Origin: Schistocerca nitens
Lineage: Eukaryota > Arthropoda > Insecta > Orthoptera > Acrididae
Length of the DNA: 64,000 bases
NCBI RefSeq assembly: GCF_023898315.1
Contig: NC_064622.1
Location: 80,973,387-81,037,386 of the forward strand
Direction: 5' to 3'
The translations under genes were made by a program, and so were the position numbers. This document shows positions 22,919-33,905 of the stretch, piece after piece. The notes beneath the pieces were generated by a model that had not been told where the DNA came from, did not search any database, and saw nothing but the letters and a program-made list of their open reading frames with translations. Position 1 is the stretch's first letter. Every line of letters begins with the position of its first letter.

Positions 22919-22977
22919 GGTAGTTTTACACATTGACAATGCGGTCACAAGCTCGGAAAAATTGTATTGACTGTGAC

Positions 22978-23547
22978 AATGGCCGCGGAAACCTACGTTT
23001 ACATGTGTTTCTAAGTGTTCACATATTTTCCCGCACTATTCCCTGTTGACGTGCTATTCAGACAGTGGGTGCCAAGTGCGATGTCAGTACCTCCTGAGTC
23101 GGTTTAATGATACCCAGGGCTCCTGTGAATGTTGTTGTAGTGTGACAAGTGCAATCGCTGCGTGGCACTGCAATAGTCACTGCGGTAACAGAATAACTGT
23201 TTTGGTCTATTAGAAGTCAGTTCCTTGAACAAGGTCCAATCCGTACACTCGCGATTCAGTATCCGGTGCGGTTCTGCACTCAGCAGTGTAGCTACCGAGT
23301 ACCGCGTTACTCGTCACCGAGCAGAGGCCAGATCGTTGGCAACGGCTACGTCGAGTGCTCTTAAGACGACTATTATGAGGGTACGCGTGACGTGTGTGGC
23401 CCAGCGTGGGACTCGTGCTCGTGTACGTCCGGCCCCTGTACGACGTACATTCGGCCTAGAATACGTTCATGGAGTTTTTTGCCGTTAGAGCCATGTTGCA
23501 GCGAGATGTGTAACGTTGAGCACTGCAACGACGTTGACTCGCCGTGC
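22978..23547. other. No recognised gene
   Basis: A moderately G+C-rich stretch (23,220-23,500) with an 87-residue frame rich in Arg and Val. I recognise neither a domain nor splice boundaries. Confidence 0.5.
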
Positions 23548-23549
23548 TA

Positions 23550-24854
<1,305 letters not shown>

Positions 24855-24856
24855 TA

Positions 24857-25385
24857 TATTGAGTAAAGTGCTGATATCTCCTGTTAATGTCTCTCTGGGA
24901 GCTGCATGACGATATCGGCGCTGTATAAACGCCATTGAACTTGACCCTGATGACCGTGGCCTCTAGCCTCTCGCTGTTCGTGTGGCACATGTCTTTGTGT
25001 ACGATGATAACTGTTCCAACTTTTTGCACGGCCGGTCGTAATTCGATGCAAAAATACGGAGAAGAGAGATTGTCTACAAGTTGTGATATGCCCGCTCCCT
25101 GGTGCAACGGCACTATGACGCGTGTTACGAATCGAAACTGGAGATGTCCTCTGTTTATTGTCATGCGTTCCGCCGGAAATACTAATGAATAACCCCGAAG
25201 GGCGTAGACATTCCTATTCCTTGCATGTATGTGCTACTCACTGCCTGTCCCCCTACTCAGCTGCAGCAAACCCTCCTCATCAAAGGCTCCAAGAATGTAT
25301 ACATTACAAAGCAACTACTTTTAATTCAACTGATGTTTTATACATAGCATTTAGGCTTAAATACAATTTAATGTTTGGTTAACAA
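24857..25385. other. No recognised gene
   Basis: Frames of 85-114 residues on both strands show no recognised domain. Confidence 0.5.
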
Positions 25386-25602
25386 CAATATAGGAAAAGA
25401 TAGATTGGTGCTTACCGTAAAGAAGACACGTCAACTTCCAGACAGCCACGATTAAAAGACGCTCAGATATAGCTTTCGGCCACAGCCTTCGTTAGTAAAG
25501 ACACACACACACACACACACACACACACAAGCAAGCACACCTCACGCACATACGACTGCCAACTCCTGCATTTCGGGCCGAGCAGTTGCTTGCTTGCTTG
25601 TT

Positions 25603-25646
<44 letters not shown>

Positions 25647-25790
25647 TGTGTGTGTGTGTGTCTTTACTAACGAAGGCTGTGGCCGAAAGCTATATGTGAG
25701 CATCTTTTAATCGTGCCTGTCTGCAACTTGACATGTCTTCTTTACTGTAAGTAGCAATCTGTCTTTTCCTATATTGTTGGTATTCCTACC
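25386..25790. mobile_element. Inverted-repeat element with CA/GT microsatellite core
   Basis: Outer arms mirror each other: the left reads CAATATAGGAAAAGATAGATTG and GCTTTCGGCCACAGCCTTCG; the right reads in order CGAAGGCTGTGGCCGAAAGC and CAATCTGTCTTTTCCTATAT. The (AC)n at 25,501-25,529 and (GT)n at 25,609-25,662 sit symmetrically between the arms. This looks like a microsatellite-seeding foldback repeat. Confidence 0.8.
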
Positions 25791-25994
25791 TGGAGTTTTC
25801 ATTAGTTGATACTCTGTTTGATCTCTGTGGTCAAGTGATTTCTAATTCAAGGACGTGCTGAAAAGTAATTTTTCGTTCTGTTCTCAGTATCGGCTGAAGT
25901 ATTACATATACTGCGTCGACTTTTCCGTTTCGCTGGCTCAAGTGGCAACTCTCTACCGATACAGGGCTTGCAAGGTTTCCTAATAGCTGAAAGT

Positions 25995-26320
25995 TTCTTC
26001 CACACATGGAGCGTGCGCTCCCTCAGCATGACAAAGAAAGAACACTTTCGAGAGCTCTGACATCTGCGACAAGTCAACGCCTTGAGTTCACTCTTATCGA
26101 TTATCCTCCATACTGTCCACACTTGGCTACAACCTATTTTCACCTGTTTGCAAAACTTGAAGAATACCTTCGAGGATTTCACTTTAAAAGAGATGAAACC
26201 TTACAAGCAGAGGTGAGGTTGTGGCTCCGTCAACAAAGTGAGACATTGTTGATACCGTCAATGTACAATGTCTTTCTCTGGGTGAAATGTGCTGATCGCC
26301 AGGGCGAATGTTGAGAAAGA
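25995..26320 (+). pseudogene. Mariner-like transposase, C-terminal fragment
   Basis: The plus frame from 26,006 reads LPQHDKERTLSRALTSAT, then LEFTLIDYPPYCPHLATTYF, HLFAKLEEYLRGFHFKRDE and QAEVRLWLRQQ. This is the last third of a DDD mariner-like transposase (relatives read HPPYSPDLAPSDYHLFGKL). The final catalytic Asp is replaced (LATTYF for LAPSDY). No TIRs found. Confidence 0.75.
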
Positions 26321-26419
26321 AGTATGTAAACATCATAAGAAAAAGACATCGTAAATAAAGATTTTGTTTAGCAAACTTTCATGAAAAGTAACTCATGTTT
26401 ATTTCTGAGGTGCTTTAAT

Positions 26420-27290
26420 TATTATTAAATATTAAGTGAAATGTGGTATCACCTGATAAAAAGGGTGACTAGTTCGGAAATTCGATCTATATAGTTCAAT
26501 CACTTCAAGAGGCTCCTTCTAGAAACTTTCTGAAACCGAGTGTTACAATTTTTTGATATCAAGTTTTGTTGCTGGGAATAAATGTTGCCAACATTAGACA
26601 TAATTTATAAAAAAGGATAATCAAAACAGAAACTTTTAATCCCATACTAAAAATGAATCATAAAGTAAAGTGACTGTCATGGAAAGAAAGATGAAATTTC
26701 AGACAATAGACTGTTCTAGATGAAAGTATATATTATGTTACACTAGAACGAACTTTAATATGTCAAACTCCATGTTAAAAAAACAAAGAGCTTTCAGAAA
26801 TATGTATCTTACTATTCACGAAGAATTTATTTATCCTCGTTTCTGTGGTAAAAATAAAATACGCTATAACTGACTTTTGTGCCAAATAAATGTTTTAGTG
26901 AATATGTAAAATTTTTATTTTATGATTGGAGTTCTGTACTTACAGTCTGAAGAAACGTACGTTTAAAATAACTCTGATTTTTCATCGGACAAAGCCGAGC
27001 AATGTGATAGTACAAAATTTAACAAACCTCTTTTGTTGCGACAAGCCATACGGGTACATGCCCAGACACGTGCCGGAAGACACGTACATACGTTGCAGTC
27101 TTCCATCTTCGTCTGACCGGGTATGCACCCTGAATAAAAATAAATTGTTGATTATTACAAATTTTTAATACCATGTCGACTCTTCTTCTTACATGGCAAA
27201 TAATACACAATGATACTGGTGTCTACATCTTGATTACGCCTGTTCAATTCAGTCTGTGGACTATCGCTAAATAATTAAACGTATGTAAGC
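26420..27290. other. No recognised gene
   Basis: Very AT-rich, with only short frames (80 residues or fewer) and no domain. Confidence 0.5.
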
Positions 27291-27299
27291 CATGAGAGG

Positions 27300-27900
27300 C
27301 GTTCGAAAGAAAAGGTACGAGACAAGACTTTGGGTGGAACTGAGGTCTTCATTCATAAGTAATCACCAAAGGTTCTGAGCACAATTATCTCACTGTTTCA
27401 CTAGCCGAAGGTTTACAGAATTCGTATGGCTTTAACAGGAGCCAGTTCTCCATTATATCCTTCAGCTCGTCGTTCGAGTTGAAGCATTTCCATTTGCGAT
27501 GTCTTTTAGCGGACCAAACACATGGAAATCGCAGAGCGACATGTCCGGGCTGTAGGACAGATGCTCCCACCTGAAGTGGGCCATTACGCTTTGCGTGACC
27601 TTGGAGACGTGAGGACGCCCGTTTACGCGGAGCAGAATCACTCCTTCGGTGAGCAGCCCACGACGTCTGCTATTGACCGACTCACATGGGTGTCTCATGG
27701 TTAACGTCACAGTTAATGGTTTTTCCGTGGTCGAAGAATTCGATGAGCATCGGATATCGGACGCCGAAAACGACGGTGAGCGTCAGCTTGCCTGCTGAGG
27801 TCAAACCTTTGTTTCTTATGGTCAGCTGGCGAAGCTACATTCACGTCGCTAGATGTCTCACTATCTTATCTCAAAGTGGCATATGCAAATTTCAGTCGGT
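27300..27900 (-). pseudogene. Mariner-like transposase remnant (another family)
   Basis: The minus strand reads RRRGLLTEGVILLRVNGRPHV, then FRWEHLSYSPDMSLCDFHVFG and PLKDIANGN, followed in another frame by NSNDELKDIMENWLLLKPYE. Relatives read LLHDNARPHV and SPDLSPCDFHVFGPL. The second catalytic Asp (HDNARPH) is lost and the frame is shifted at least once. The upstream part (FFDHGKTINCDV) continues to about 27,900. Confidence 0.78.
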
Positions 27901-27939
27901 CTGGGTGTTACAATGTTTCATACCTTTTCATTGAAACAC

Positions 27940-28435
27940 TCCTCACAGTATAAAAGACTTATTTAATACCATTTTAGCTTTCCCTAAAAAAATAAAAATA
28001 AGATGTCAGTCATTTTCTGAGACGATATTCCTGTTCATGGAGAGCTCACTAGGGTGGCTAGCACTTACAAGGAGCGACAAGGCAAGGAATGAAGGATGTG
28101 GTTGGAGCTGAGGTCGACTTCGAGACGGATTAACACCTTAGTTTGAAAGGATGCAGCAGACATCGCTTCAGAATAGTAATGCGATCCTGGTGTTGAAAAG
28201 TGCTTGCTGAGTCTATTGAGGAGTATGCCGAAGGATCTAGTTCACATCCTTCTTAACAGAGTGAAGCACCATTGCAACGTATGTATTGCTTGAATAAATG
28301 CTTCAGGAACTTTTTGCTGCAGCAAGAGCTCCATGAACCATGTAACCAAGAATGTCGCCACCGGAAACCACATTCGCATTTGGGCGTTGGGGTGCGAACA
28401 ATCAGCAGTACAAACTTTCGCCGGCAGGAGCCTCT
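27940..28435. other. No recognised gene
   Basis: Unassigned sequence before a SINE. No convincing frame or repeat end. Confidence 0.5.
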
Positions 28436-28446
28436 AGTCGTTTATC

Positions 28447-28623
28447 AAATGGTTCAAATGGCTCTGAGCACTATGGGTCCACTAGAACTTAGAACTACTT
28501 AAACCTAACTAACCTAAGCACATCACACACATCCATGCCCGAGGCAGAATTCGAACCTGCGACTGTAGCGGTCGCGCGGCTCCAGACTGTAGCGCCTAGA
28601 ACCGCTCGGCCACTTCGGCCGGC
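28447..28623 (-). mobile_element. tRNA-headed SINE
   Basis: Minus-strand member of the common SINE family with a deletion in its tail (CACTATGGGTCCACTAGAAC). It has a perfect 11 bp target-site duplication AGTCGTTTATC at 28,436-28,446 and 28,624-28,634. Confidence 0.93.
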
Positions 28624-28639
28624 AGTCGTTTATCTACCA

Positions 28640-29090
28640 AGGAGTTTGTTATCTATAGAGATGCTCTAACGCTGTAAACTTGAAGTCAGCGAATTATGCT
28701 CTCCGCCTTGTTGTGAAAGTCAAAACATTGTGAACGGCGTATGTGTATCCTTGCGTTATTCATCGAAATTCAAGCTCAAATTTGTGAAAACATGGTCATT
28801 CGTCTTACCTACGGATACACAAACAGAAGTGAAAAGTCTCCTATTACATTCTACAGGTAAATGTTTCAGCTAAAATAATAATTTTGGTTTAAATGTGGCC
28901 CATTTGCTTCGATGTTTACTCCCAGTAGCTTCAGACTATCATGTTTATAATGTGTTACACTGCCATAATAATAATAGTAATAATAATAATAATAATGCAA
29001 AAACAGACATAAAGTCTGATGGGATAGCAGCAATCAGTGATTGTATAATGTTACTTATAATCCGTCTTGATTGCAATTTTTTTTTATTCA
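28640..29090. other. No gene; (AAT)n microsatellite at 28,965-28,998
   Basis: AT-rich, with an array of AATAAT units interrupted once by a G. Nothing else recognised. Confidence 0.6.
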
Positions 29091-29093
29091 TAT

Positions 29094-29126
29094 GACCGGT
29101 TTCGGTTCATTCAGAACCATCTTCAG
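29094..29126 (-). ncRNA. Hammerhead-ribozyme-like core, best-preserved copy
   Basis: Minus strand: CTGAAGA, then TGGTTCTGAATGAACC (stem II GGTTC/GAACC closing a 5-base loop), then GAAACCGGTC. All core positions expected of a hammerhead (CUGANGA, GAAA, and UH with cleavage after the C of GGUC) are present. Stem III would be the very short ACCGGU, which in known minimal hammerheads of Penelope-like elements works as a dimer. Found without an inverted partner. Activity is an inference. Confidence 0.55.
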
Positions 29127-29429
29127 ATCTGATATTTCAGTTATAGGAGTAACCCGTCCAAATCCAGCAACTTTCACATGCTGCGTCACATGAAAAAAAA
29201 AAAATAATAATAATTAGCAGACCTGGAAAAACGTCGTAGATTTTGTTCCGATGATGGCATACGCCATGTGGGGGATATCAGATGTAGTGATAATCGTTTC
29301 AACGTCGTCCGCCAACAGAGAGCGCTGTGGCATACTTACCAGGACGCTTGTGTCTGCCCGTTAATAGGGAATGCTCACAGCCAGAAGGCTGAGTGTGGTG
29401 CAAACGTGTGAAGCTAGCAGGTAAATATG

Positions 29430-29805
29430 TCACGGAGACTCACTCATGCTTGCCACAGCCAACCGAGTTTCAAAGGGCTCTTTTTGTGGCCTTCCAAGTA
29501 ACAGGATTGTAATTTCGGAGAATTGCCACAGAGGTCTGACATGCTGCATCCGTTGTGCAACGATGCTTTGTGTGAGTGGTCATGTGACCATTCTCACACC
29601 TGTAAACGAGGTTCTGGACGTCCACGCACTACAAACGCCCGCCGGGATAGTGGTAATGTAATTGCAGCAACGACAGATCCTACAGACAGCACAGCACAGA
29701 TAAAAGGCCATGTGAGCCGGTTATTAGCAGAGGAACTACGGACACACCCAACTCTAGCCCGTCTTCCACTCTCGCCACAGCATCGACATGCACGGCTCGA
29801 CTAAA
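29430..29805 (+). pseudogene. Tc1-like transposase, N-terminal remnant
   Basis: In shifted frames the plus strand gives AEFQRALFVAFQVTGL, then SGRPRTTNARRDSGNVIAAT, then LARLPLSPQHRHARLD. This is the HTH/linker half of a Tc1-like transposase (relatives: GSGRPR.T..R.DR.I...A; LPLTP.HR..RL.WC). It stops where the catalytic domain should begin; the matching catalytic half lies at 31,340-32,026 on the same strand. Confidence 0.65.
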
Positions 29806-29972
29806 GTGCGCGTCATTTACGACGGCGGCCAAGTTTAGGTTCGTTCTGCGCATCTGACGTCACAAAACACAGTCAGCCAATGAACAGAGAACGACGTTGC
29901 CAGAGCTCGACTGCAGTATAGAGCACGGACGAGCGTCTTCAGTTTTAGAAACGTTCAGTCATGAAGTAACTG

Positions 29973-30180
29973 CCCACAGCTCGTGGTCGTGTGGTAGCGT
30001 TCTCGCTTCCCATGCACGGGTTCCCGGGTTCGATTCCCGGCGGGGTCAGGGATTTTCTCTGCCTCGTGATGGCTGCATGTTGTGTGATGTCCGTAGGTTA
30101 GTTAGGTTTAAGTAGTTCTAAGTTCTAGGGGACTGATGACCATAGATGTTAAGTCCCATAGTGCTCAGAGCCATTTGAAC
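29973..30180 (+). mobile_element. Chimeric SINE: tRNA-Gly-like head on the common tail
   Basis: The head is tRNA-like with a glycine-type anticodon loop (TTCCCAT) and a strong B box (GGGTTCGATTCCC). It joins GGCGGGGTCAGGGATTTTC, the head-body sequence also seen at 37,090-37,365, and then switches to the common tail GTTAGTTAGGTTTAAGTAG ... GAGCCATTTGAAC. It has a perfect 13 bp target-site duplication CATGAAGTAACTG at 29,960-29,972 and 30,181-30,193. Confidence 0.92.
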
Positions 30181-30450
30181 CATGAAGTAACTGAACGAAA
30201 GCAATGTCCTGATCGCAGAATTTCTTTTATAGAAAGTTTGGAAAAGGCATTCTTTACACCAATTGCTTCATATTCTATTAATTAATTAAATCAAACAAGC
30301 AATAAGCCTCCTAATTCAGGCGATAGCAAGGAAAGGTGTTTGTATCATTCTTACTAACCACTTTTTCGCAATAAAGAACAGCAGTAATTGTTTATTTCCT
30401 ATTGTACCTCGACGAAACATGAGTAATTCGTAGTCATACCAACAGTGTTT

Positions 30451-30639
30451 GGCCGCGCGGTTCTGGCGCTGCAGTCTGGAGCCGCGAGACCGCTACGGTC
30501 GCAGGTTCGAATCCTGCCTCGGGCATGGATGTGTATGATGTCCTTAGGTTAGTTAGGTTTAACTAGTTCTAAGTTCTAGGGGACTAATGACCTCGGCAGT
30601 TGAGTCCCATAGTGCTCAGAGCCATTTGAACCATTTGAG
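30451..30639 (+). mobile_element. tRNA-headed SINE, full length
   Basis: Plus-strand member of the common family: GGCCGCGCGGTTCTGGCGC head, B box GGTTCGAATCC and tail ending ACCATTTGAG. It has a perfect 12 bp target-site duplication CCAACAGTGTTT at 30,439-30,450 and 30,640-30,651. Confidence 0.95.
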
Positions 30640-30704
30640 CCAACAGTGTTTGTCGGTATTTTGCGTCCTAGTTTAAAGTCCTCCAGGAATCGTATTGAAT
30701 GATG

Positions 30705-30790
30705 AGCTGCGTTAGCATAATGGTTAAAGTGTTTGGCTGCTAAGCGGAAGCTTTCGAGTTCATACCTTGTTCTGTGCTTAATGTTTTCTT
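30705..30790 (+). repeat. tRNA-like sequence, probably a SINE head or tRNA pseudogene
   Basis: It has an A-box-like TTAGCATAATGGTTA and an anticodon-arm-like GTTTGGCTGCTAAGCGGAAGC; a GCT anticodon would be serine. The T-arm (TTCGAGTTCATACC) is weak and the acceptor ends do not pair well, so it is not called a gene. Confidence 0.35.
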
Positions 30791-30799
30791 TATTTAAAA

Positions 30800-31335
30800 A
30801 CAATATCGAAGTGTCTTACTTCATGAATTTTATTCGTTTGAATGTAATTTTTTGAAATTTCTAGTGGCAACTGAAATCAACCATACAGAAAGTATACGCT
30901 ATGGGCTTTTACCTCTGTAAACTCTTCAAAATTTCTTGTAGTGGTTTACTACATTTAATGCTGCACAAAAACTGCGTTGAACATCGAAACAAAATTAAGT
31001 CATTTATGGGGGGAAGGTATCAGTCAAGAAGATGTGTAACAATCAAATTTTTGGGCCAAATAGTTTTTGTGAAATCGAATGATAAGTGTGTCAAAGCAGT
31101 CGGAACACCGTGTGTCTGCACAGGCGAGCAGTGCAGTGATGACAAAATCGCGCACAGCGCGGAATGTGGGGAGCACGTCTCTGTAGCAGCGAAAGGGTTA
31201 ATGCGGCCGTGGTGTCTTTACTTCATAAACTGCGCGCTCCCCCCTAAAAGTAAGTTTGCTTCGCGCGTGCAACTGGCGACGCAGCTATCTCCCGCGTCTG
31301 GGCGGGCATGCGCGAACCGCCAAGATAAAAGGATT
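30800..31335. other. No recognised gene
   Basis: A 147-residue plus-strand frame (30,901-31,344) is open, but I recognise no domain and it has several short cysteine clusters that may be chance. It lies between the two halves of a Tc1-like remnant, so it may be part of the inserted DNA. Confidence 0.4.
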
Positions 31336-31339
31336 GAAC

Positions 31340-32026
31340 TATAGTGCCGTCAGAGGATCGTGGAATATGGAATGGCGCGCCATGGCCTTCAGCTATGAAA
31401 GCACTCTCTGTCTGCACGAAAATGATGGTCGTTTACACGCATGACATAGGCCTGGTGAGCGCCGTCTCGCAGAAGGCATTCGTGCAAGACACACTGCCAC
31501 CACCCCAGGTTTCGTGTTGGGGGGGGGGGGGGGGGGGAGGGTGCGATAAGCTACAACACTCGTTCATATTTGGTGTTTCAAGAGGGCAAGCTAACCAGCG
31601 CTCAGTATGTGCAGAATGTTGCTAGAACCGTTCTCCCAACAGGAACGTGATGTGTTGTCCCTACAGGAAAATGCTCGCACACAGGCTGCTCGTCAAACTC
31701 AACGTGCCCAGCAAGACATGCAGCAATTTTCTTGGCCACCACGATCTTCACACCTGTCTCCAGTCGAATGTGATAGGACGAGAATTGACTCGTGCGAGTC
31801 GTCAACCAGAAACTCTTACACAATTACGTGAAGAGGTCGTGCAGGCGTGGAATAACGCATGCCAGCACAGAATTCGCCATCTGTACGATTGCATGGATTC
31901 CAGAGTCAGCGTCTGTGTTGCCGATACCTGGTACCTCAGAACCGCTCTTGCTCTTGATATGATGTAACAATAAGTCTTGAGTAAATTGCAAACTCTAAAA
32001 GGGTGTACTAAATTTTTTTCCGGCAG
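31340..32026 (+). pseudogene. Tc1-like transposase, catalytic-half remnant
   Basis: The plus strand reads WNMEWRAMAFSYESTLCLHE (first Asp changed: FSYES for FSDES), then LSLQENARTQAARQTQRAQQ (second Asp changed: QEN for QDN), then SWPPRSSHLSPVECDR, then ETLTQLREEVVQAWNN and HRIRHLYDCMDSR. Catalytic residues are lost and the frame shifts. A terminal-repeat-like CCGGCAGTG precedes TA near 32,027. A run of about 20 G at 31,519 interrupts the coding part. Confidence 0.72.
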
Positions 32027-32029
32027 TGT

Positions 32030-33050
32030 ACGTACATTCACGAAGGACAGCGCACGGAGAAACTATTGGATGAAGATATAATGACGAAATATAGCTCACC
32101 AACCATATACGGTACAGTAAGTTCTGTATATTCTCAGAGTTCGGTTTGGTCGAACTTAAGTGTCATGCGTTCGGATCAGTGCCTAGCATATTTTCGTCGT
32201 TTTCCTCATCCATGAAGAGTGTAAGCAATTTTTCATAATTGACTGTAATGTGTTAGTGTGAGAGATTTTTTTGACGGAATGTGATGATAAACTTGTTTTC
32301 CCTTGCTGTTAGCAGGTGGGTTCACAGCAGCTGTGCATGCTTTAAATAGTTTACTTCACTGTTAACGATTAAGATACTACAGCTAGAAAATGTTGTGACG
32401 GGGCAACAAATTTTTCCTTGTTAGATTTTTAGCATATTAATCCTTCTTATGTCTGGTTATTCTATAGTGGGCAACTTGTTATAATGAAAGATTTTGTTTA
32501 TTTTAGGAACTGCAATTTTTTTATGTATGAGTTTCTCAGTGTTATCAAAAGATGTTCTCCTCAGTACGGATGCAATAGCCCATGACACTGCTGTTCATAT
32601 CAAGAGAACGTTTTACAGTGGCTTTACAGGAAGAAAATCAAGTCTCTTCAGCAGCCGAACTGTCATCTCAAGTGATGAAATAGTCGTTTCAATCCTGTGA
32701 TAAAGTCGTTGCAGTAGAAGAAGAGAGTATTTGAGAGGTTAATAGTGTATCCGGTGTAAATGAAGAGCTGCCATGTAATTTTGCCAAGACAAAATTCGTG
32801 TCGTTCTTAGAAAACGTGGCTCAGCTTTGCCGTCTGCATTAAAACTTAACGTTTATTGTGTAACAATATATGACTGTCAAGGCTATGCTCGACACTTGCT
32901 TGCCACATCCTAGAAAAATAAGTGATCAGTAGCAAAGTGTAGCTCTGGCACTTTGTTTCACAAGTGATGAGAAATGTATGCTCACAGGATTCCCTTGATT
33001 TAATTGTCAGTGAGTTCTGACTACGAGTGTAAACAAGACTCTACACGAGA
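32030..33050. other. No recognised gene
   Basis: AT-rich. A 68-residue plus frame at 32,494 has a hydrophobic start and follows a TTTATTTTAG, but nothing around it supports a real exon. Confidence 0.5.
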
Positions 33051-33054
33051 TGTC

Positions 33055-33118
33055 AATGGTACCTTGGTAACCTTCGCCATACACTGCACAGTGACTTGCA
33101 GGTTATGTAGATGTAGAC
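33055..33118 (+). mobile_element. CR1-like LINE 3' tail scrap
   Basis: GGTACCTTGGTAACCTTCGC ... CACTGCACAGTGACTTGCAG then TATGTAGATGTAGACG mirrors the 3' end of the CR1-like LINE at 37,868 (which reads GGTACCCTCCGCCACAC ... GTAGATGTAGAT on its coding strand). Confidence 0.55.
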
Positions 33119-33393
33119 GCAGGATCTCGTGGTGACGAAATCATGTGAGGTTCCGAGGGGACTGTGGCTAAGTAAATATTTACCGACGACGACCGACGAT
33201 TTTGTACAGTTGGCGGAAGCGTCGAACCACATTTCTGTGTACTTTGGTTGTAAGACTTGTTTAATGTCGGAATCAGTCTTTTGTTAAGCCTATGTAATTC
33301 TGAATAAATTGTCACAACAAACTGATGTACACGATTTCCAATGTTTAGATGTTACATGGGCACGATCCGAAAGCCAGTAAATTAAAAAAGAAG

Positions 33394-33613
33394 GGCCTCA
33401 CGGGGAAGCCGCGCAGTCTGGGGCGTCTTGTCACTGTTCGTGCGGCTCCCCCTGTCGGAGGTTCGAGTCCTCCCTCGGGCATGGGTGTGTGTGTTGTTCT
33501 TAGCGTAAGTTAGTTTAAGTTACATTAATTATTCTGTAAGCCTAGGGGCCGACGGCCGACCTCAGCAGTTTGGTCCCATAGAACCCTAACACAAATTTCA
33601 AATATTTCAAATT
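33394..33613 (+). mobile_element. tRNA-headed SINE, divergent subfamily
   Basis: The head GGGGAAGCCGCGCAGTCTGG with B box AGGTTCGAGTCCTCC is followed by CTCGGGCATGGGTGTGTGTG and a tail GTTAGTTTAAGTTACATTAA ending in AAATTTCAAATATTTCAA. Related to the common family but with a different tail. Confidence 0.82.
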
Positions 33614-33769
33614 AAAAAAAGTAAGTGTCATACAATGGCGGCTTTGCTTTACAGCTTAATGTCAACATTGTAGCGATAGTAGAAGGAAGAACGGTTAAGT
33701 TGAAAGCCGCAACCTGGAACAGTCGCTAGACAACGCTTTCGCAAGGAACACGTCAAACGCCGAACTCAC
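33614..33769. other. Start of the intron of the gene beginning at 33,873
   Basis: This lies immediately downstream (leftwards) of the splice donor at 33,768-33,769. It holds no frame of note. The intron presumably continues into the SINE at 33,394-33,613 and beyond. Confidence 0.5.
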
Positions 33770-33833
33770 CCCAAGCGGCCTGGACTGATACGACGAAGAG
33801 GACCACTCCGCAAAGTGCGAGCGCCAACTTCAT
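33770..33833 (-). CDS. First coding exon of a secreted host protein (signal peptide)
   Basis: On the minus strand, GCCACCATGAAG is an ideal Kozak context. The exon encodes 21 codons plus one base: MKLALALCGVVLF, then VVSVQAAW. This is a textbook signal peptide with n-, h- and c-regions and likely cleavage after SVQA. It ends in GG|GTGAGT, a strong splice donor (GT at 33,769-33,768), leaving phase 1. Short signal-peptide first exons are common in insect genes for cuticle, chemosensory and other secreted proteins, but the product cannot be named. No further exon is recognised in the 33.7 kb to the left; introns in such genomes can be much longer than that. Not a transposon feature as far as I can see. 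Confidence 0.78.
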
Positions 33834-33869
33834 GGTGGCTCCTGCGTCAGCGTTGGTGATTCTGGCGTA

Positions 33870-33905
33870 GACTGCCCCAGGCGTCGCTGCCTCGCCCTAT
33901 ATGCC
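33870..33905 (-). promoter_or_regulatory. TATA-box core promoter of the secreted-protein gene
   Basis: CATATAGGG at 33,903-33,895 (minus strand) sits about 27-28 bp upstream of a CAGT initiator (A at about 33,873). The inferred 5' UTR is about 40 bp and runs GC-rich to the ATG at 33,833. Spacing is as expected for a TATA/Inr promoter, and the combination with Kozak, signal peptide and donor makes a chance match unlikely. Confidence 0.7.

Larger units (their letters stand above)
22561..22977. mobile_element. Foldback element with hammerhead-like arms and a SINE inside
   Basis: The left arm (22,561-22,650) and the right arm (22,682-22,728 plus 22,919-22,977) are inverted copies. They share GCATTGTCAATACG/CATTGACAATGCGG and AAAACTACCGACG/CGTTGGTAGTTTT. 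The right arm is split by a SINE (22,729-22,918). The short centre is TTTTAGTTACTGAAACAAAA-like. Each arm carries a CTGAAG...GAAACGTYGGTA motif pointing outward. Confidence 0.8.

Noticed and set aside
30901-31344. 147-residue Cys-containing protein
   Set aside because: No recognised domain, no splice or promoter context, and it lies within DNA that appears inserted in a transposon.
31519-31538. Long G run as a quadruplex or regulatory element
   Set aside because: A single homopolymer inside a dead transposase; more likely slippage or an assembly artefact.
32494-32700. Signal-peptide-like plus-strand exon after TTTATTTTAG
   Set aside because: Hydrophobic start only; no donor, promoter or homology, and codon content is like the AT-rich background.
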